Source of the DNA: Pseudeuparius sepicola
Taxonomy: Eukaryota; Arthropoda; Insecta; Coleoptera; Anthribidae
Assembly: GCA_963920635.1 (NCBI GenBank)
Contig: OY987300.1
Location: 57,867,415-57,931,414, forward strand
Direction: 5' to 3'
DNA length: 64,000 nt
Under the pieces are notes generated by a model. That model was not told the origin of the DNA. It made no database searches and saw only the letters and a list, made by a program, of their open reading frames with translations. The position numbers and the translations under genes are program-made. Shown one piece after another: positions 46,205-57,240 of this stretch (positions within the stretch are counted from its first letter, which is position 1; every line of letters starts with the position of its first letter).

Positions 46205-49200
46205 ATACCGTTGACAATAGCAATCTATATTATATTAAAGATAATACCGATAAGTACAAAATTTTAATTGACACAGGAGCTGGTATTTCAATTTTCAAAC
46301 CAGAGACGGTTCAGCAATTTTTAAATCGATGTCCAGAAAATTTTCAAATTAAAGGTATTTCTGGCCAATCAATTCCTATTACTGAAGCGGTATTTGTTTC
46401 TTTTACGGGTCCTCTTTCTCCCCATAAAGTTTATATTTGCGATCTAGATATAGGATTCGACGGAATTTTAGGCGCTGACTTTCTAGAAAGGTACGGTGCA
46501 ATAGTAGATTTTAGGAATAAACAATTAATTACGTACTATAAGGTACACGAATTATTTAAAGACGGAGATGAATTAAACGAGTTAACGAATAATAATGATA
46601 ATAATAATCGAGTTGTTTATAAAAGACAAGTTAATGTTGACGAAAGATACGATAGCCTTCATATAAACGCTTATGAACGAAATAATAATAATAATAACGA
46701 TTACACGGAAAATATAAATAATTTTGAAAGCGAAAATACGAGTTATAATATAAATCAGGTTACGATAGAACCGCGTTGCGAAAAAATATGCAAGTTTCAT
46801 ACGAATAAATATACGAATAAAGAAATGATTTTATGCGCACAACGAGTAGAAAAGGTATACGTGCCAAATGCTATAGTAAAAATAAACGAAGACGGTAATT
46901 TTTATACGACAATATTAAACGCTAATGCCATAACAAAGGATATTTGTTTCGAAGAATTTGAATTTGAGCCTTACATTAAAGAAACGAACGCTAGTGCTAA
47001 TATTATTTGTAATTTTAATAAAACGAAAAGCAGAGTAGAAGAAATAAAAGAATCATTAAGGCTAGAACATTTAAACGAAGAAGAAAAGGAATTAATTACT
47101 AATTTATGTTTGAATTTTGAAGATATATTTTACTTTGACGGAGATTTTTTAAGTTTTACTAATGAAATAAAACATACTATCGATACAGGCGACGCTAAGC
47201 CAATTTTTACTAAATCTTATCGATATCCACAAGTTCACAAGGAAGAAGTAAAAACACAAATTAATAAAATGCTTTCTCAAGGAATAATTAGACCTTCTGT
47301 TTCACCATGGTCGTCCCCAGTATGGGTCGTTCCAAAAAAATTAGACGCTTCAGGCAAACAAAAATGGAGAATCGTAATTGATTATCGGAAATTAAATGAA
47401 TTAACAGTTAATGACAGGTATCCACTGCCTAATATTTCAGATATATTAGATCAGTTGGGTAATTGCCATTATTTTACTACTTTAGATTTGGCTTCTGGTT
47501 TTCAACAAATTGAAATGAATCCAGAAGACATTTCGAAAACTGCTTTTTCCGTTGAAAATGGACATTTCGAATATTTACGTATGCCCTTTGGCCGTCGTAA
47601 TGCGCCCTCAACCTTTCAGAGGGTTATGGATAATATACTAATGGGGATACAAAACGAAAAGTGCTTAGTTTACATGGACGACATTATTATTTATTCTTCC
47701 ACAATTAATGAACATATCTCTCGTATTACTGAAGTTTTTCAAAGATTAAGAAATTCAAATCTAAAAATACAGCCAGATAAGTGTGAATTCTTACGAAAAG
47801 AAGTAATTTATTTAGGACATGTTATTACACCTGAAGGGGTCAAACCAAATCCACAAAAAGTACAAGCTGTTATCGATTTTCCTCAACCTGCCAATACTAA
47901 ACAAATTAAACAATTTTTGGGTCTTACTGGTTACTACAGGAAGTTTATTCCAAACTTCGCAAAAATGACAAAGCCTGTAACTCGACTCTTAAGAAAAGAC
48001 GTACCATTTATTTTTGATAAAGATTGTCGTGAATCTTTCGAACAACTTAAAAATGCATTAATAACTTCACCAATTCTAATATATCCTAATTTTGAAAAAG
48101 AATTTGTTTTAACTACAGATGCAAGCGCTTTTGCTGTAGGCGCGGTACTTTCGCAAGGACCTGTTGGAAATGATCTTCCCATAGCATACTTTTCAAGAAC
48201 CTTAAGTCCAGCAGAAATAAAATATAGCGTTATAGAGAAAGAACTATTGGCAATAATTGCTGCCGTAAAAAACTATAGACCTTATCTTTTCGGACGAAAA
48301 TTCTTATTGGTTACAGATCATAGACCTTTAACCTGGCTTTTCTCAATAAAAGATCCCGGTAGTCGTTTAGCACGTTGGCGACTTAAATTAGAAGAATATA
48401 ATTATCAAATAATTTATAAACCTGGAAAAATTAATCGAAATGCCGACGCTTTATCTCGAATCAAAATCAATCATATAAAAGAAGCTGTTTCCTTTCATAC
48501 TTCCCTAGACGAACCATCTACTTCCCATGATAATCCTCAAGACATTGACCCGCCTATTGACAATAATGAGACTGACGAAATTGCTATAATCTGTAATGAA
48601 TTTGACAGATTTTTTGATCTATACAAGACGACTTCAATGATCGACTATTCTAAAATCCAATATACAAATAATCAACTTTTAGACAAAACACACAAGGACA
48701 TTGTACTAATTTTTCAACAAGACAAATTAACAGACCTTCACGAAAAAGTTATTGATGATTTACTTGAGCTAAATCCTGATTTTAACTATAATAAAGCAAA
48801 TGTTCTTTCCAGTCAAACCGTAGCTAAAAGAAAATATTATATAATTCCTGTTCCTTTTAATTTTGAAACCGCAATACAAGTACTCTTCATATCTCTTTAT
48901 TACAGTAAACATATATTCGAAGAAAATAAAATATATTACATTGAAAACAATCCAGATTTTCCAATTTTAGAAATGTTTAATTTTTTGTTCTCAGATAAAA
49001 ATTTCCAACTAACAATTTGTCAGAACATTGTGACTATACCAGACGAAGACCAAATACCTATAATAATAGATCAATTTCATTCAGGCAAGACAAACTTACA
49101 TCGAGGAATAAACGAAACAATTAGACGTATTAAACAAAAATATAATTGGACAGGACTAACTAAAGACGTTGAAACCTTTATTCGACAGTGCGAAATCTGC

Positions 49201-50580
49201 CAAAAGACAAAAATTTGTAGACAAAACTTGGACAGTCCCTTAGTTATTACCGAAACTCCTAAAACTCCTTTCGAAAGAATAAATATCGACATCCTAGAAA
49301 TCCCAGTAAAAAATAATATCCTTACCATAAGAGACGAACTAACAAAATTTACCCAAGCTTATGCACTTCCTAATAAAACAGCGAGATCTGTAGTAGACGC
49401 TCTGTTACTCTATTTTCAACATTTTGGAACTCCCTTAAGAATCCATTGCGATGTAGGTAAAGAATTTAATAATCAATTAATGAAAGATCTTTGTAAATTA
49501 TACAATATAAAATTAACTTTCTCTAGTGTTAGTCATCCGCAATCAAATGGCTCCTTAGAAAGATTTCATGCCACCTTAACTGAAATGATACGCGCATGTA
49601 GTACAGAAAATCCTAATGAACACCCATTTCAAATGCTTCCTTACGCTTGTATAGCATATAACAATTCTATAAATAAAACACACGGCTTTACTCCTTACGA
49701 ATTGCTATTCGGTCACACCTCGTCTCGACCTCCAGAAGTTTTGTATAATCAGCAAGAATTAATCTCTAAGTACGTTCGCGATTTAAACAATAAAATAAAG
49801 CATTATTATGAAGTGGCAAGAAAGCGTACGGATATGCGCAAACAAAAGGCGAAACAGCGATTTGATACACACGTTTCGGAGCAGCGACAATTTCGCGTAG
49901 GAGAAAAGGTTTATGTCAAGGAGTCCCAAATAAAAAATAAACTAGCTAATAAATTTAATGGACCCTATAAAATTAAAGAGATTTATACGAATTCAGCTTT
50001 GCTACATAACCCAATTACTAACCAAACTACAAAAATGAATTTTGATATGCTAAAGAAATGTCACGAATTACAGGAAGAAGAACTAACGGTTAAAGAATTC
50101 TTTTATACTCTAGATCGAAAAATCCCTATTGAAAATAATAACGTTTCCATTGAACTGGGCAACTTATTTGATGCCCCTGAAAATATTTCATTAGCTCACT
50201 GTGTATCTAAAGATTTAGAAATGAATGCAGGAATTGCAAAAGAATTTAAGAATAAATTTGGACACGTAGATGAACTAAAAAATCAAAATAAGTCAATTGG
50301 TGAAATAGCAGTACTTCAACTTCCGACAAGAAATATTTATTATTTAATAACTAAAGAATTTTTCTATTATAAACCAACTTATGCTAATTTATTTAATTGC
50401 TTGAAGGAATTACGAACAAATTGTCTCGAGAGCACTGATGAAAAAGATAAAATTATAGCTATACCCAAGCTAGCTTGTGGATTAGACAAATTAGATTTTG
50501 ACACAGTTCTCCCTATGATCAAATATATTTTCAAAAATACTGATATTAAAATAATTTGTTATATCGAACCAAGTTCCTAA
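46084..50580 (+). CDS. pol: Pro-Pol polyprotein with C-terminal macrodomain
   Basis: Reached from gag by -1 frameshift; the frame is open from 46084 with no ATG until 46825. The aspartic protease has a DTGAG active site (from 46270) and an ILGADFL motif. Numbering from the ATG at 46825: reverse transcriptase with YMDD at 283-286; RNase H with Asp432, Glu473, Asp498 and Asp541; integrase with an HHCC finger (His752, His759, Cys789, Cys792), catalytic Asp822, Asp876 and Glu912 (DD35E), and a GPY/F motif at 1046-1048. Residues about 1107-1247 then form a macrodomain resembling TARG1/OARD1: LAHCVSKD, an NAGIA loop, YYLITK with Lys1177, KPTY, and CGLD with Asp1221. These Lys and Asp positions match the catalytic pair of TARG1, which removes ADP-ribose from glutamate. 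All other domains make element DNA and insert it. No stops or frameshifts were seen. The macrodomain occupies the place of the chromodomain in some Gypsy elements. Confidence 0.93.
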   Translation, partial: NSPTTLSGPKRKFSINSLGPESYSQLQKSWYDQYGPNVCINTVDNSNLYYIKDNTDKYKILIDTGAGISIFKPETVQQFLNRCPENFQIKGISGQSIPITEAVFVSFTGPLSPHKVYICDLDIGFDGILGADFLERYGAIVDFRNKQLITYYKVHELFKDGDELNELTNNNDNNNRVVYKRQVNVDERYDSLHINAYERNNNNNNDYTENINNFESENTSYNINQVTIEPRCEKICKFHTNKYTNKEMILCAQRVEKVYVPNAIVKINEDGNFYTTILNANAITKDICFEEFEFEPYIKETNASANIICNFNKTKSRVEEIKESLRLEHLNEEEKELITNLCLNFEDIFYFDGDFLSFTNEIKHTIDTGDAKPIFTKSYRYPQVHKEEVKTQINKMLSQGIIRPSVSPWSSPVWVVPKKLDASGKQKWRIVIDYRKLNELTVNDRYPLPNISDILDQLGNCHYFTTLDLASGFQQIEMNPEDISKTAFSVENGHFEYLRMPFGRRNAPSTFQRVMDNILMGIQNEKCLVYMDDIIIYSSTINEHISRITEVFQRLRNSNLKIQPDKCEFLRKEVIYLGHVITPEGVKPNPQKVQAVIDFPQPANTKQIKQFLGLTGYYRKFIPNFAKMTKPVTRLLRKDVPFIFDKDCRESFEQLKNALITSPILIYPNFEKEFVLTTDASAFAVGAVLSQGPVGNDLPIAYFSRTLSPAEIKYSVIEKELLAIIAAVKNYRPYLFGRKFLLVTDHRPLTWLFSIKDPGSRLARWRLKLEEYNYQIIYKPGKINRNADALSRIKINHIKEAVSFHTSLDEPSTSHDNPQDIDPPIDNNETDEIAIICNEFDRFFDLYKTTSMIDYSKIQYTNNQLLDKTHKDIVLIFQQDKLTDLHEKVIDDLLELNPDFNYNKANVLSSQTVAKRKYYIIPVPFNFETAIQVLFISLYYSKHIFEENKIYYIENNPDFPILEMFNFLFSDKNFQLTICQNIVTIPDEDQIPIIIDQFHSGKTNLHRGINETIRRIKQKYNWTGLTKDVETFIRQCEICQKTKICRQNLDSPLVITETPKTPFERINIDILEIPVKNNILTIRDELTKFTQAYALPNKTARSVVDALLLYFQHFGTPLRIHCDVGKEFNNQLMKDLCKLYNIKLTFSSVSHPQSNGSLERFHATLTEMIRACSTENPNEHPFQMLPYACIAYNNSINKTHGFTPYELLFGHTSSRPPEVLYNQQELISKYVRDLNNKIKHYYEVARKRTDMRKQKAKQRFDTHVSEQRQFRVGEKVYVKESQIKNKLANKFNGPYKIKEIYTNSALLHNPITNQTTKMNFDMLKKCHELQEEELTVKEFFYTLDRKIPIENNNVSIELGNLFDAPENISLAHCVSKDLEMNAGIAKEFKNKFGHVDELKNQNKSIGEIAVLQLPTRNIYYLITKEFFYYKPTYANLFNCLKELRTNCLESTDEKDKIIAIPKLACGLDKLDFDTVLPMIKYIFKNTDIKIICYIEPSS
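46117..46123 (+). promoter_or_regulatory. -1 ribosomal frameshift heptamer
   Basis: A AAT TTT in the gag frame fits the X XXY YYZ slippery pattern. It lies in the window where gag (frame 2) and pro-pol (frame 1) are both open (46084-46204), and a -1 shift here enters the pro-pol frame. I did not identify a convincing downstream stem or pseudoknot. Confidence 0.7.
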
Positions 50581-50599
50581 TTCTGAAACTTCGTTACAG

Positions 50600-52472
50600 A
50601 TTTTCTTTGTTCGCTACCGCTATGGCACAATATACACTGCGACCAATTAATAACACCATAGGCGTGTTCTATCAAGAGCAATCCGGACTCAAAATTTCTA
50701 ATGACAAGTGGAGTTTATTGGTATATAAAGACATTTCATCTCTAAAAACAACATTCGAAAATAATAATAAAATTTTAGAAAATATGCAATTTATAATTCA
50801 ACCAAAAGACGTACGAATGGCCGCCTTTCTAAGCGAAGTTAAGTCACATCTCACTTTACTAAATCAACTTTCCGAAAACATTGCGCTCAAATTTGAAGAA
50901 TTAGCTATTGATGTAAGAAGATATAAAAGAGGTTTAATTAATGGTTTAGGGTCAGTTTGGAAATTTATTACCGGAAATTTAGACGCTTCAGACGGACAGT
51001 ATTATAACGATTGTATCGACAAAATTAACAGAGACGAACACGAATTAGAAAAATTAATGAAAAAACAAATTTTAGTAACTACTTCAGTTATCAAAAACTT
51101 TAACGACTCTATCAACAAATTACAAATTGATGAAATTACTTTTAATAATGACATAAAACAAATCGAAAATTACATTTATAACATTTCTGATAATTTTAAT
51201 TATTACACTGCAAAATTACAAGTTTTAGAGATGGCCGAAAGACTCCTAGAATCCTATACCTTTATCGAAAGCAATTTAAATGACATTCTAAACTCTATTA
51301 CTTTTGCAAAACTACATATCATTCACACGTCAGTTATAACTCCTGAAGACCTAGTTCATCATTTGCAAATAATCGCTCAAACTTTAAACAAAAATAATTT
51401 GCCCTTAACTCCTCAACTTCTAAATGTTGCAACTTATCTTGATTTTATAGAACTAAAGGTTTTTCAAACAGAAAATAGACTTGTTTTTATATTAGACATT
51501 CCTTTAGTAGAACCTCAATGGTATACTCTTTATAGAATTTATCCTATTCCAATTTTCGACAATAAAACTGGATTTTATCACATGGTATCCACTGATACTA
51601 AATTTGTAGCAAAAAGCGATGATCCAACTCTCTATGTAATTCTCTATGATATAAAAAATTGTAAAGAACTAGAATTTGATTTAATAATGTGCAAAGATTT
51701 ATATCCTACTCCTATTGACTCACATTCAAGATGTGAAGCTCAATTATTAGAGGTAAAAACCCATTTACCTAATACTTGTGACATAGTCACAATTTCAATT
51801 GAAAGTTACAATGTACAATTGATTCAAGAGAATCAATGGTTAATAATTTTAAGTGAAATATTTCCTATAACTATTAAGTGCAAAAATCAAAATCCTTTGA
51901 CTATAATGCTAGACAAAACTTCAATTTTAACGTTAAAATCTGAATGCATTGCTTATATTGGAAGTACTAAAATTCAAACGAAAAATTTAAATAAATCTAA
52001 TCAAACCTATAAATTTCACCCAATTAATATACCATTTGAATGTTGCAAAGAAACTCCAAATAAACTAAAATATCCTGACTTAAAACCTTTACAACTAAAT
52101 AAATTTAATTATGACGATTTAAATGTCGCAAAGCATAAATTAGACGAATATGCAAAGGATCTTGATAATATTATTAACGAACCAACTGTAAATAAGTATA
52201 CGCCAATATTGACATATCTATCCATTGCTTTAATCATACTTTTAATTATTGTGTACTTTTATTTTAAATGTAAAAAGTCTAGGAACATTAAAATAGGCAT
52301 TATTACTACTAATAACGGAGACGATCCTCCACAACCTCCTAGAACACGAAATCGCGTTTTTCAAAATTTAAGAAAATTTGTTACTGTCAAAAGAAGACCT
52401 TCGTATAGATTGGACGAACCTCGCGAAGAAGAAGAAATTGAACTAAATTCTAATACTAAAACATATGCCTAA
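50600..52472 (+). CDS. env: Envelope-like fusion protein (baculovirus F type)
   Basis: The open frame overlaps the end of pol. It has no ATG until 50622, and the fit of an acceptor AG at 50598-50599 suggests it starts on the spliced leader exon at 44883. A furin-type site RRYKR is encoded from 50916. It is followed by a Gly-rich hydrophobic stretch (GLINGLGSVWKFITG), like the fusion peptide of baculovirus F and errantivirus Env. Helical, coiled-coil-like sequence follows, then a Cys-containing ectodomain. A transmembrane segment (LSIALIILLIIVYFYF) ends about 68 residues before the C-terminus, leaving a basic then acidic cytoplasmic tail. The full protein would be about 620 residues, normal for the family. 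It is predicted to be a type I membrane glycoprotein; function was not tested. Confidence 0.85.
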
Positions 52473-52509
52473 TTTAATGTCAAAATTTGTTAACACAAAT
52501 TTTTAATAT

Positions 52510-52520
52510 AAGGGGGAAGG
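52510..52520 (+). promoter_or_regulatory. Polypurine tract
   Basis: AAGGGGGAAGG immediately before the 3' LTR, the usual primer for plus-strand DNA synthesis. Confidence 0.85.
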
Positions 52521-52933
52521 TGTTATATCCGACCTCAAGCATCACCTTGATCATAACCTTGTTTTTACCCTTGATTCTGTTTACTGTTGGATATTATGTT
52601 CTCATTCTCTATTGTTCAAGATGCTTACTACACAGATATCATTTTCCATTGTATATTGTTCTAGAATGATTACTAGAACATATCATATTCCTTTTGAGTA
52701 TTGTTAAAACTTGCTTACTGCAAGAATTGCAGAATTTGATCTTCCCTTTGTCTTTATATTCTTTTCCCATGAGAACCACAACACCTCAGCATAACAGATC
52801 TGTATAAATAGGACCTAGTAAAGTAAGAGTGTGAATTCTAGTCTTGTCTGTAGTCTAAGCCGAAACTCTGTAACTCGCGTTACTCGAATAAAAGTTTTTT
52901 AAAAAAGTCTTCGTCTTCACGTCGCCCGTAACA
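52521..52933 (+). repeat. 3' LTR
   Basis: 413 bp, same length as the 5' LTR and no difference found on reading both. Polyadenylation signal at 52887-52892. Confidence 0.96.
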
Positions 52934-52937
52934 TACC

Positions 52938-53220
52938 TATACCAGTGAAAATTAAAGACTTACCAATAACGTTGGAAGTAGTATACGTTCGTATTTATAG
53001 CTTATAACACCTATGTACTTCCGATAGGGGGGACCCAGCTACTAAATATGTTATAAAATAATTACGCCTGCACTATTTGAGAGTTACGATTACTAATTGG
53101 TATTGCTAATACATACCTATACCAGTGAAAATTAAAGACTTACCAATAACGTTGGAAGTAGTATACGTTCGTATTCATAGCTTATAACACCTATGTACTT
53201 CCGATAGGGGGGACCCAGCT
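52938..53220 (+). repeat. 180-bp satellite array, right part
   Basis: Completes the unit broken at 44254 and adds one more full unit, ending at CCCAGCT before unrelated sequence. Units here are nearly identical to those on the left. Confidence 0.92.
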
Positions 53221-53893
53221 GTGCTAGACCCCTTTCTGCTGTAAGTCAATAAATATTTCAGTATTAAAGTTCACTTTTTTCCAATAATATTATACTTGGA
53301 GTTTTGTTTACTACAAAATTGACTGTAAATAGTTGTATTTGGCACAGTTTCTATTGGATTACTTTTTATTTCACTAGGATTATATACGATAACCGTGAGG
53401 AAATACTAGCAGGAATAAAAAAATTGAATATAATATAATATATTATGCCTTCATTCTTGATGTGCCCTGGTATACCTGGATATTTTTACTTTTACTAGTA
53501 ATGTCTCGCGATTATCGTCGTTTTGCTAAATTGATGAGACAAAGTCATAGCTCACAAGGTTTTCAATCAGCTCTACTGTAGTGAAGCTACATATTATAGA
53601 AAAAAGTAAATTACACCGCACGAAAAAGCGGTAGCACCACATGCGAAATATGACCGAACTGTGCCTAGCGAGCGGCAAGACACACGCATTAGTCTCGGTC
53701 TATACAGCAGTGCCATCTTCATCAGTCTTCTCCTTAATTTATTGTCTTATTTCCCGTTGTCGTTTTTCATTTGCAACGAACCTACGTCTTCATTTTAAAT
53801 TGAACCTGGACGTTTAAAATTAATTTTATTTTATTTAAGCCCTGGCTGAGCTGTGCTAGCGACAATATATATATTTTATACAATAATTATATG
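53221..53893. other. Non-coding stretch
   Basis: No supported feature. Confidence 0.4.
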
Positions 53894-55421
53894 TACAGGG
53901 TGAGTTTTTTCGATGACCACTATGGGGATCTCGGAAACTAGCAGAGCTAGAACAAAGGTTACATTGGGAAAGAATTGCAGTTTTGAATGGTCAATCTAAT
54001 GCCCCTTTTGGATTTTTAAAAAAGTTCATTGCTTACTAGATATTTTGAAAAGAGTGATTTTTTGCTATTTCATCAGGTCTCTGTAGCTCCGTTATTTCTG
54101 AGTATACCGAAAAACTGTAGAGACAAAAATTGTAGATAATTTTGGACTTAATAAGATAATCTGATCCAATTTTTTATGTTGTTTCTGATTTTTGAGATAT
54201 GACATAAACTTGTGTTTTTTAAATATAAATCATAGTTGGCTGTGGCCTTATCAAATCCTCAATTTTTTGAGCTTTCCAAAGATATAATACTCGGCATAGT
54301 TATTATAAAAAATAAAAGAGCTATGGCTAATTTTCTGATCTTTTTTTAAATTTTCACATATAGTCAGTCATGGAATATTTTCATAATTACGTTCTATTTC
54401 ACAATAGGACTTACTTCAAAGTTTCAAATATTTTATTTTAGCTGGTAACAAAATGTAACAAAATAAAACAAAAAATATCATGATGGAGCTCCACCACATA
54501 ATTATTTGCAGGTAAGAAATTACCTAGATCAGCTATATCCAAATAGTTATATAGGGAGAAATAGACCTATTTCCTGGCCGCCGATCCCCCGATTTGTCTG
54601 TTTTTGATTTCTTTTGTGGGGTAACAGTACAAAATAAAGTATGAGACAATTGTTGAATTAAGAGCAGCTGTTTTATAAGCAATTGCCAGTATTGACAGGC
54701 GCTCTCTAAGAAAGGCGACAAATTCAGTTTTAAAAAGATGCAATATTCGCATAAATAATCCTTATTGTCATAAATAATAATGGTTGATTGTTTGAACACC
54801 TTTTAAAATAATAATAATTTGAATATGCGTTTTTAATGTTTGTTTTATTTTGTTACATTTTGTTACCAGCTAAAAACAAAATATTAGAAAGTTTGAAACA
54901 TGTCTAATTGTAAAATAGAACGTAATATTATGAAAATATTCCATGGCTCACTGTGTGAAAATTAAACAAAAGAAAATTAGCCATTGCTCTTTTATTTTTA
55001 TAATAACTATGCCGAGTATTACCTATATCTTTGGAAAGCTCAAAAAATGTCCGATCTGATAAGGCCACAGCCAACTATGATTTACATTTAAAAAAACACA
55101 AGTTTATGTCATAATATCTCAAAAAACACAAACAACATAAAAAATTGGATTAGATTATCTTATTAAGCCCAAAATTATCTACAATTTTTGTCTCCACAGT
55201 TTTTCTCTTTAATCAGAAATAACGGTGCGACAGGGATCTGATGAAATAGCAAAAAATCACTCTTTTCAAAATATCTAGAGAGCCATGAACTTTTTTAGAA
55301 ATTCAAAATGGGCATTAGATTGAGCATTCAAAACCGAAAATCTTTCCCCGTTTAACCTTTGTTCTAGCTCTGCTAGTTTCCGAGATCCCCATAGTGGTCA
55401 ACGAAAAAAACTCACCCTGTA
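53894..55421. repeat. Foldback element with ~590-bp arms, 1.5 kb
   Basis: The left end TACAGGGTGAGTTTTTTCGA pairs with the right end AAAAACTCACCCTGTA. Pairing runs through GGATCTCGGAAACTAGCAGA for most of each arm (about 53894-54470 and 54840-55421). The roughly 370-bp centre is unpaired and non-coding as far as I can tell. A half copy is at 22506-23165, and a possible old relative at 4389. Confidence 0.82.
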
Positions 55422-56899
55422 TATATATAATTTTTATATCGAGCTCAACTTTGGTATGGGTTTTTGCTAAACGGAATCTTGTAATTTTCCTAACGTAGTT
55501 TGAGAAATAAATTCAGTTTTTAAAGTCATAGGCGCATGTAGTAAGAAGCTATTTCCAAAACCCTCCAAATCATTTAATTTCTCATTTTGGATTTGGCAAA
55601 TTAGTAGATTGTGTTTACAGAAATTTGATACCAAATAACCAAATAACCAAATACGTGGCAATGTCTCGTAAACAAAACCTAAATGAAAAATTTTCAGGAG
55701 TAAAAAAAACTGAAAAGTAACGCTGATTCTGAAGGATAAACCATAGGCGGCGCAAAAAAGCGCTTGTGGGTTTCAAAGAGTACATCAACCCCATTTTGTT
55801 AAATTTCTTATTCGAATTTTTTTACTAACATTCTACAAAAATGTGTTTCTATAAGAAAAAATCTGTTCCTATTTGGAATATTACTTTGAATAAGAGTAGA
55901 AGAGTAGCCATTCAAAAACAACCCTAGAAATTTTTTTTGACGTAACTACCATGACATCAAAATTTTCATTATAATAACACTCTGTATAGGTATTTTTGGA
56001 AATAGTCGTTTCTTATATATTTGTTCTCTCAAGTACTGAGCCATTTTAACATATTGTTATTTGACCATAAGAGGGAATAAACAAACTTAACTAACCCTTG
56101 GTAAGAAAAATAGCAAAGGACGCCTATATTTGTTTTCTTTTATCTTTCATGGCTAATCCTACTGCCAATGAAAAAATATTTTAACTTTGTAAAGTTAATA
56201 TAATGAAAATTTTAAAACCAAAAAATTATTTATTTCTGTCAATTTGGTAACAAATTTTACACATAGCACTTTCTCATGGTTGTATTCTCGATATGAAAAC
56301 TTTAAAGTGTAATCTCTGGTATAATCCGGAAGAAGCCTTTTTTATTAGACGATCAACTGTTTTTCTGATTTGGAATACATTTTTTTCGGGGAAAAATAAA
56401 ATATATAGAAATAAGGGAGGGGTGTTAACCTTGGGTGGGTCACCCCGTGTTTTAACTGCTAAACAAACATTTTGATAAAAGGTGAAAATAGTTTGACAGA
56501 TCATTGGTATCCCGGAATAGGTAAAATTAATACAAGGGTGGCTTGATTGCCAACACGGGCTGATTGTTTGATTTCGATCTTATATCCTATCTGATAGATA
56601 TGAAACTATATCCGTCCAATAAACTGGAATTAACTACTGTGAAGAAAACGAGAAATGAAGTTATGGATTGCAGTTAAACTACAGTCTAGTACTGAGAAAA
56701 CCGACCAAATATTTCGAAAACAGTAGCCACGATTGAAAAGATTTTGTCATCTGGCCAATGTGTGATATAGGTGGCTTCGTCAGAATTTAAGAGATCATAA
56801 CATATGCACGAAGCATCCGAAATAAGACATTATTGAGTGGAAAATGATGAGAAAAGTTACACATTAGACAATATTTTTAGAAGCAACAAAACAATCTAC
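55422..56899. other. AT-rich non-coding stretch
   Basis: Opposed frames at 56274-56504 have no recognisable domain. No repeat structure was seen. Confidence 0.4.
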
Positions 56900-57240
56900 C
56901 TAAATGGCGCAGCTCACGATTACTACTATGCTGTTAAGCCAGAACCGACTCGATAATACCCAGCCATCAGGAATCCACCTCGTCGTGCCCAGCATTCCCG
57001 GAGCATTAGAAAAACCGTTCCGGCGCGGCCGATTCCACAAACGCCGGAGCTGCGGAGAGGGCGCCGATAAAAAGCAAAAGAATCCAAGATTGATCTCCCC
57101 CAGATATCAGCCGTGGTCGATGCGAGGCTGGGCATGCCACAATATTAATCGGGTGCCAAGTGGAAACAACCAAGTGATAAACTGCTGGAAACGGGCTCGA
57201 ACCTGCGTGCGTTTGTCGGCCGGGATGAAGACGTAACAAC
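56900..57240. other. GC-richer island
   Basis: Frames of 70-140 residues run on both strands because stop codons are rare in GC-rich DNA. None contains a domain I recognise, and there are no inverted ends. It may be a conserved non-coding element. Confidence 0.3.

Larger units (their letters stand above)
44255..52933 (+). mobile_element. Complete errantivirus-like LTR retrotransposon with macrodomain
   Basis: An 8,679-bp Ty3/Gypsy element. It has two 413-bp LTRs (44255-44667 and 52521-52933) with no differences that I can see, TG..CA ends (TGTTA / TAACA), and a 4-bp target duplication TACC (44251-44254 and 52934-52937) inside a satellite unit. A tRNA-Leu-type primer site, polypurine tract, gag, pro-pol and env are all present and open. 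The order gag / pro-RT-RNaseH-integrase / env with a fusion-protein-like env is that of insect errantiviruses. Identical LTRs mean the copy is very young or recently converted. The unusual part is the macrodomain at the Pol C-terminus. Whether this copy is active or infectious cannot be judged from sequence. Confidence 0.97.

Noticed and set aside
50556..50621. TTG at 50556 as the env start
   Set aside because: It is not an ATG and overlaps the pol end. The splice acceptor at 50598-50599 explains the open frame better.
54533..54799. 88-residue minus frame in the centre of the 53894 foldback element as a transposase remnant
   Set aside because: I could not match any catalytic motif with confidence.
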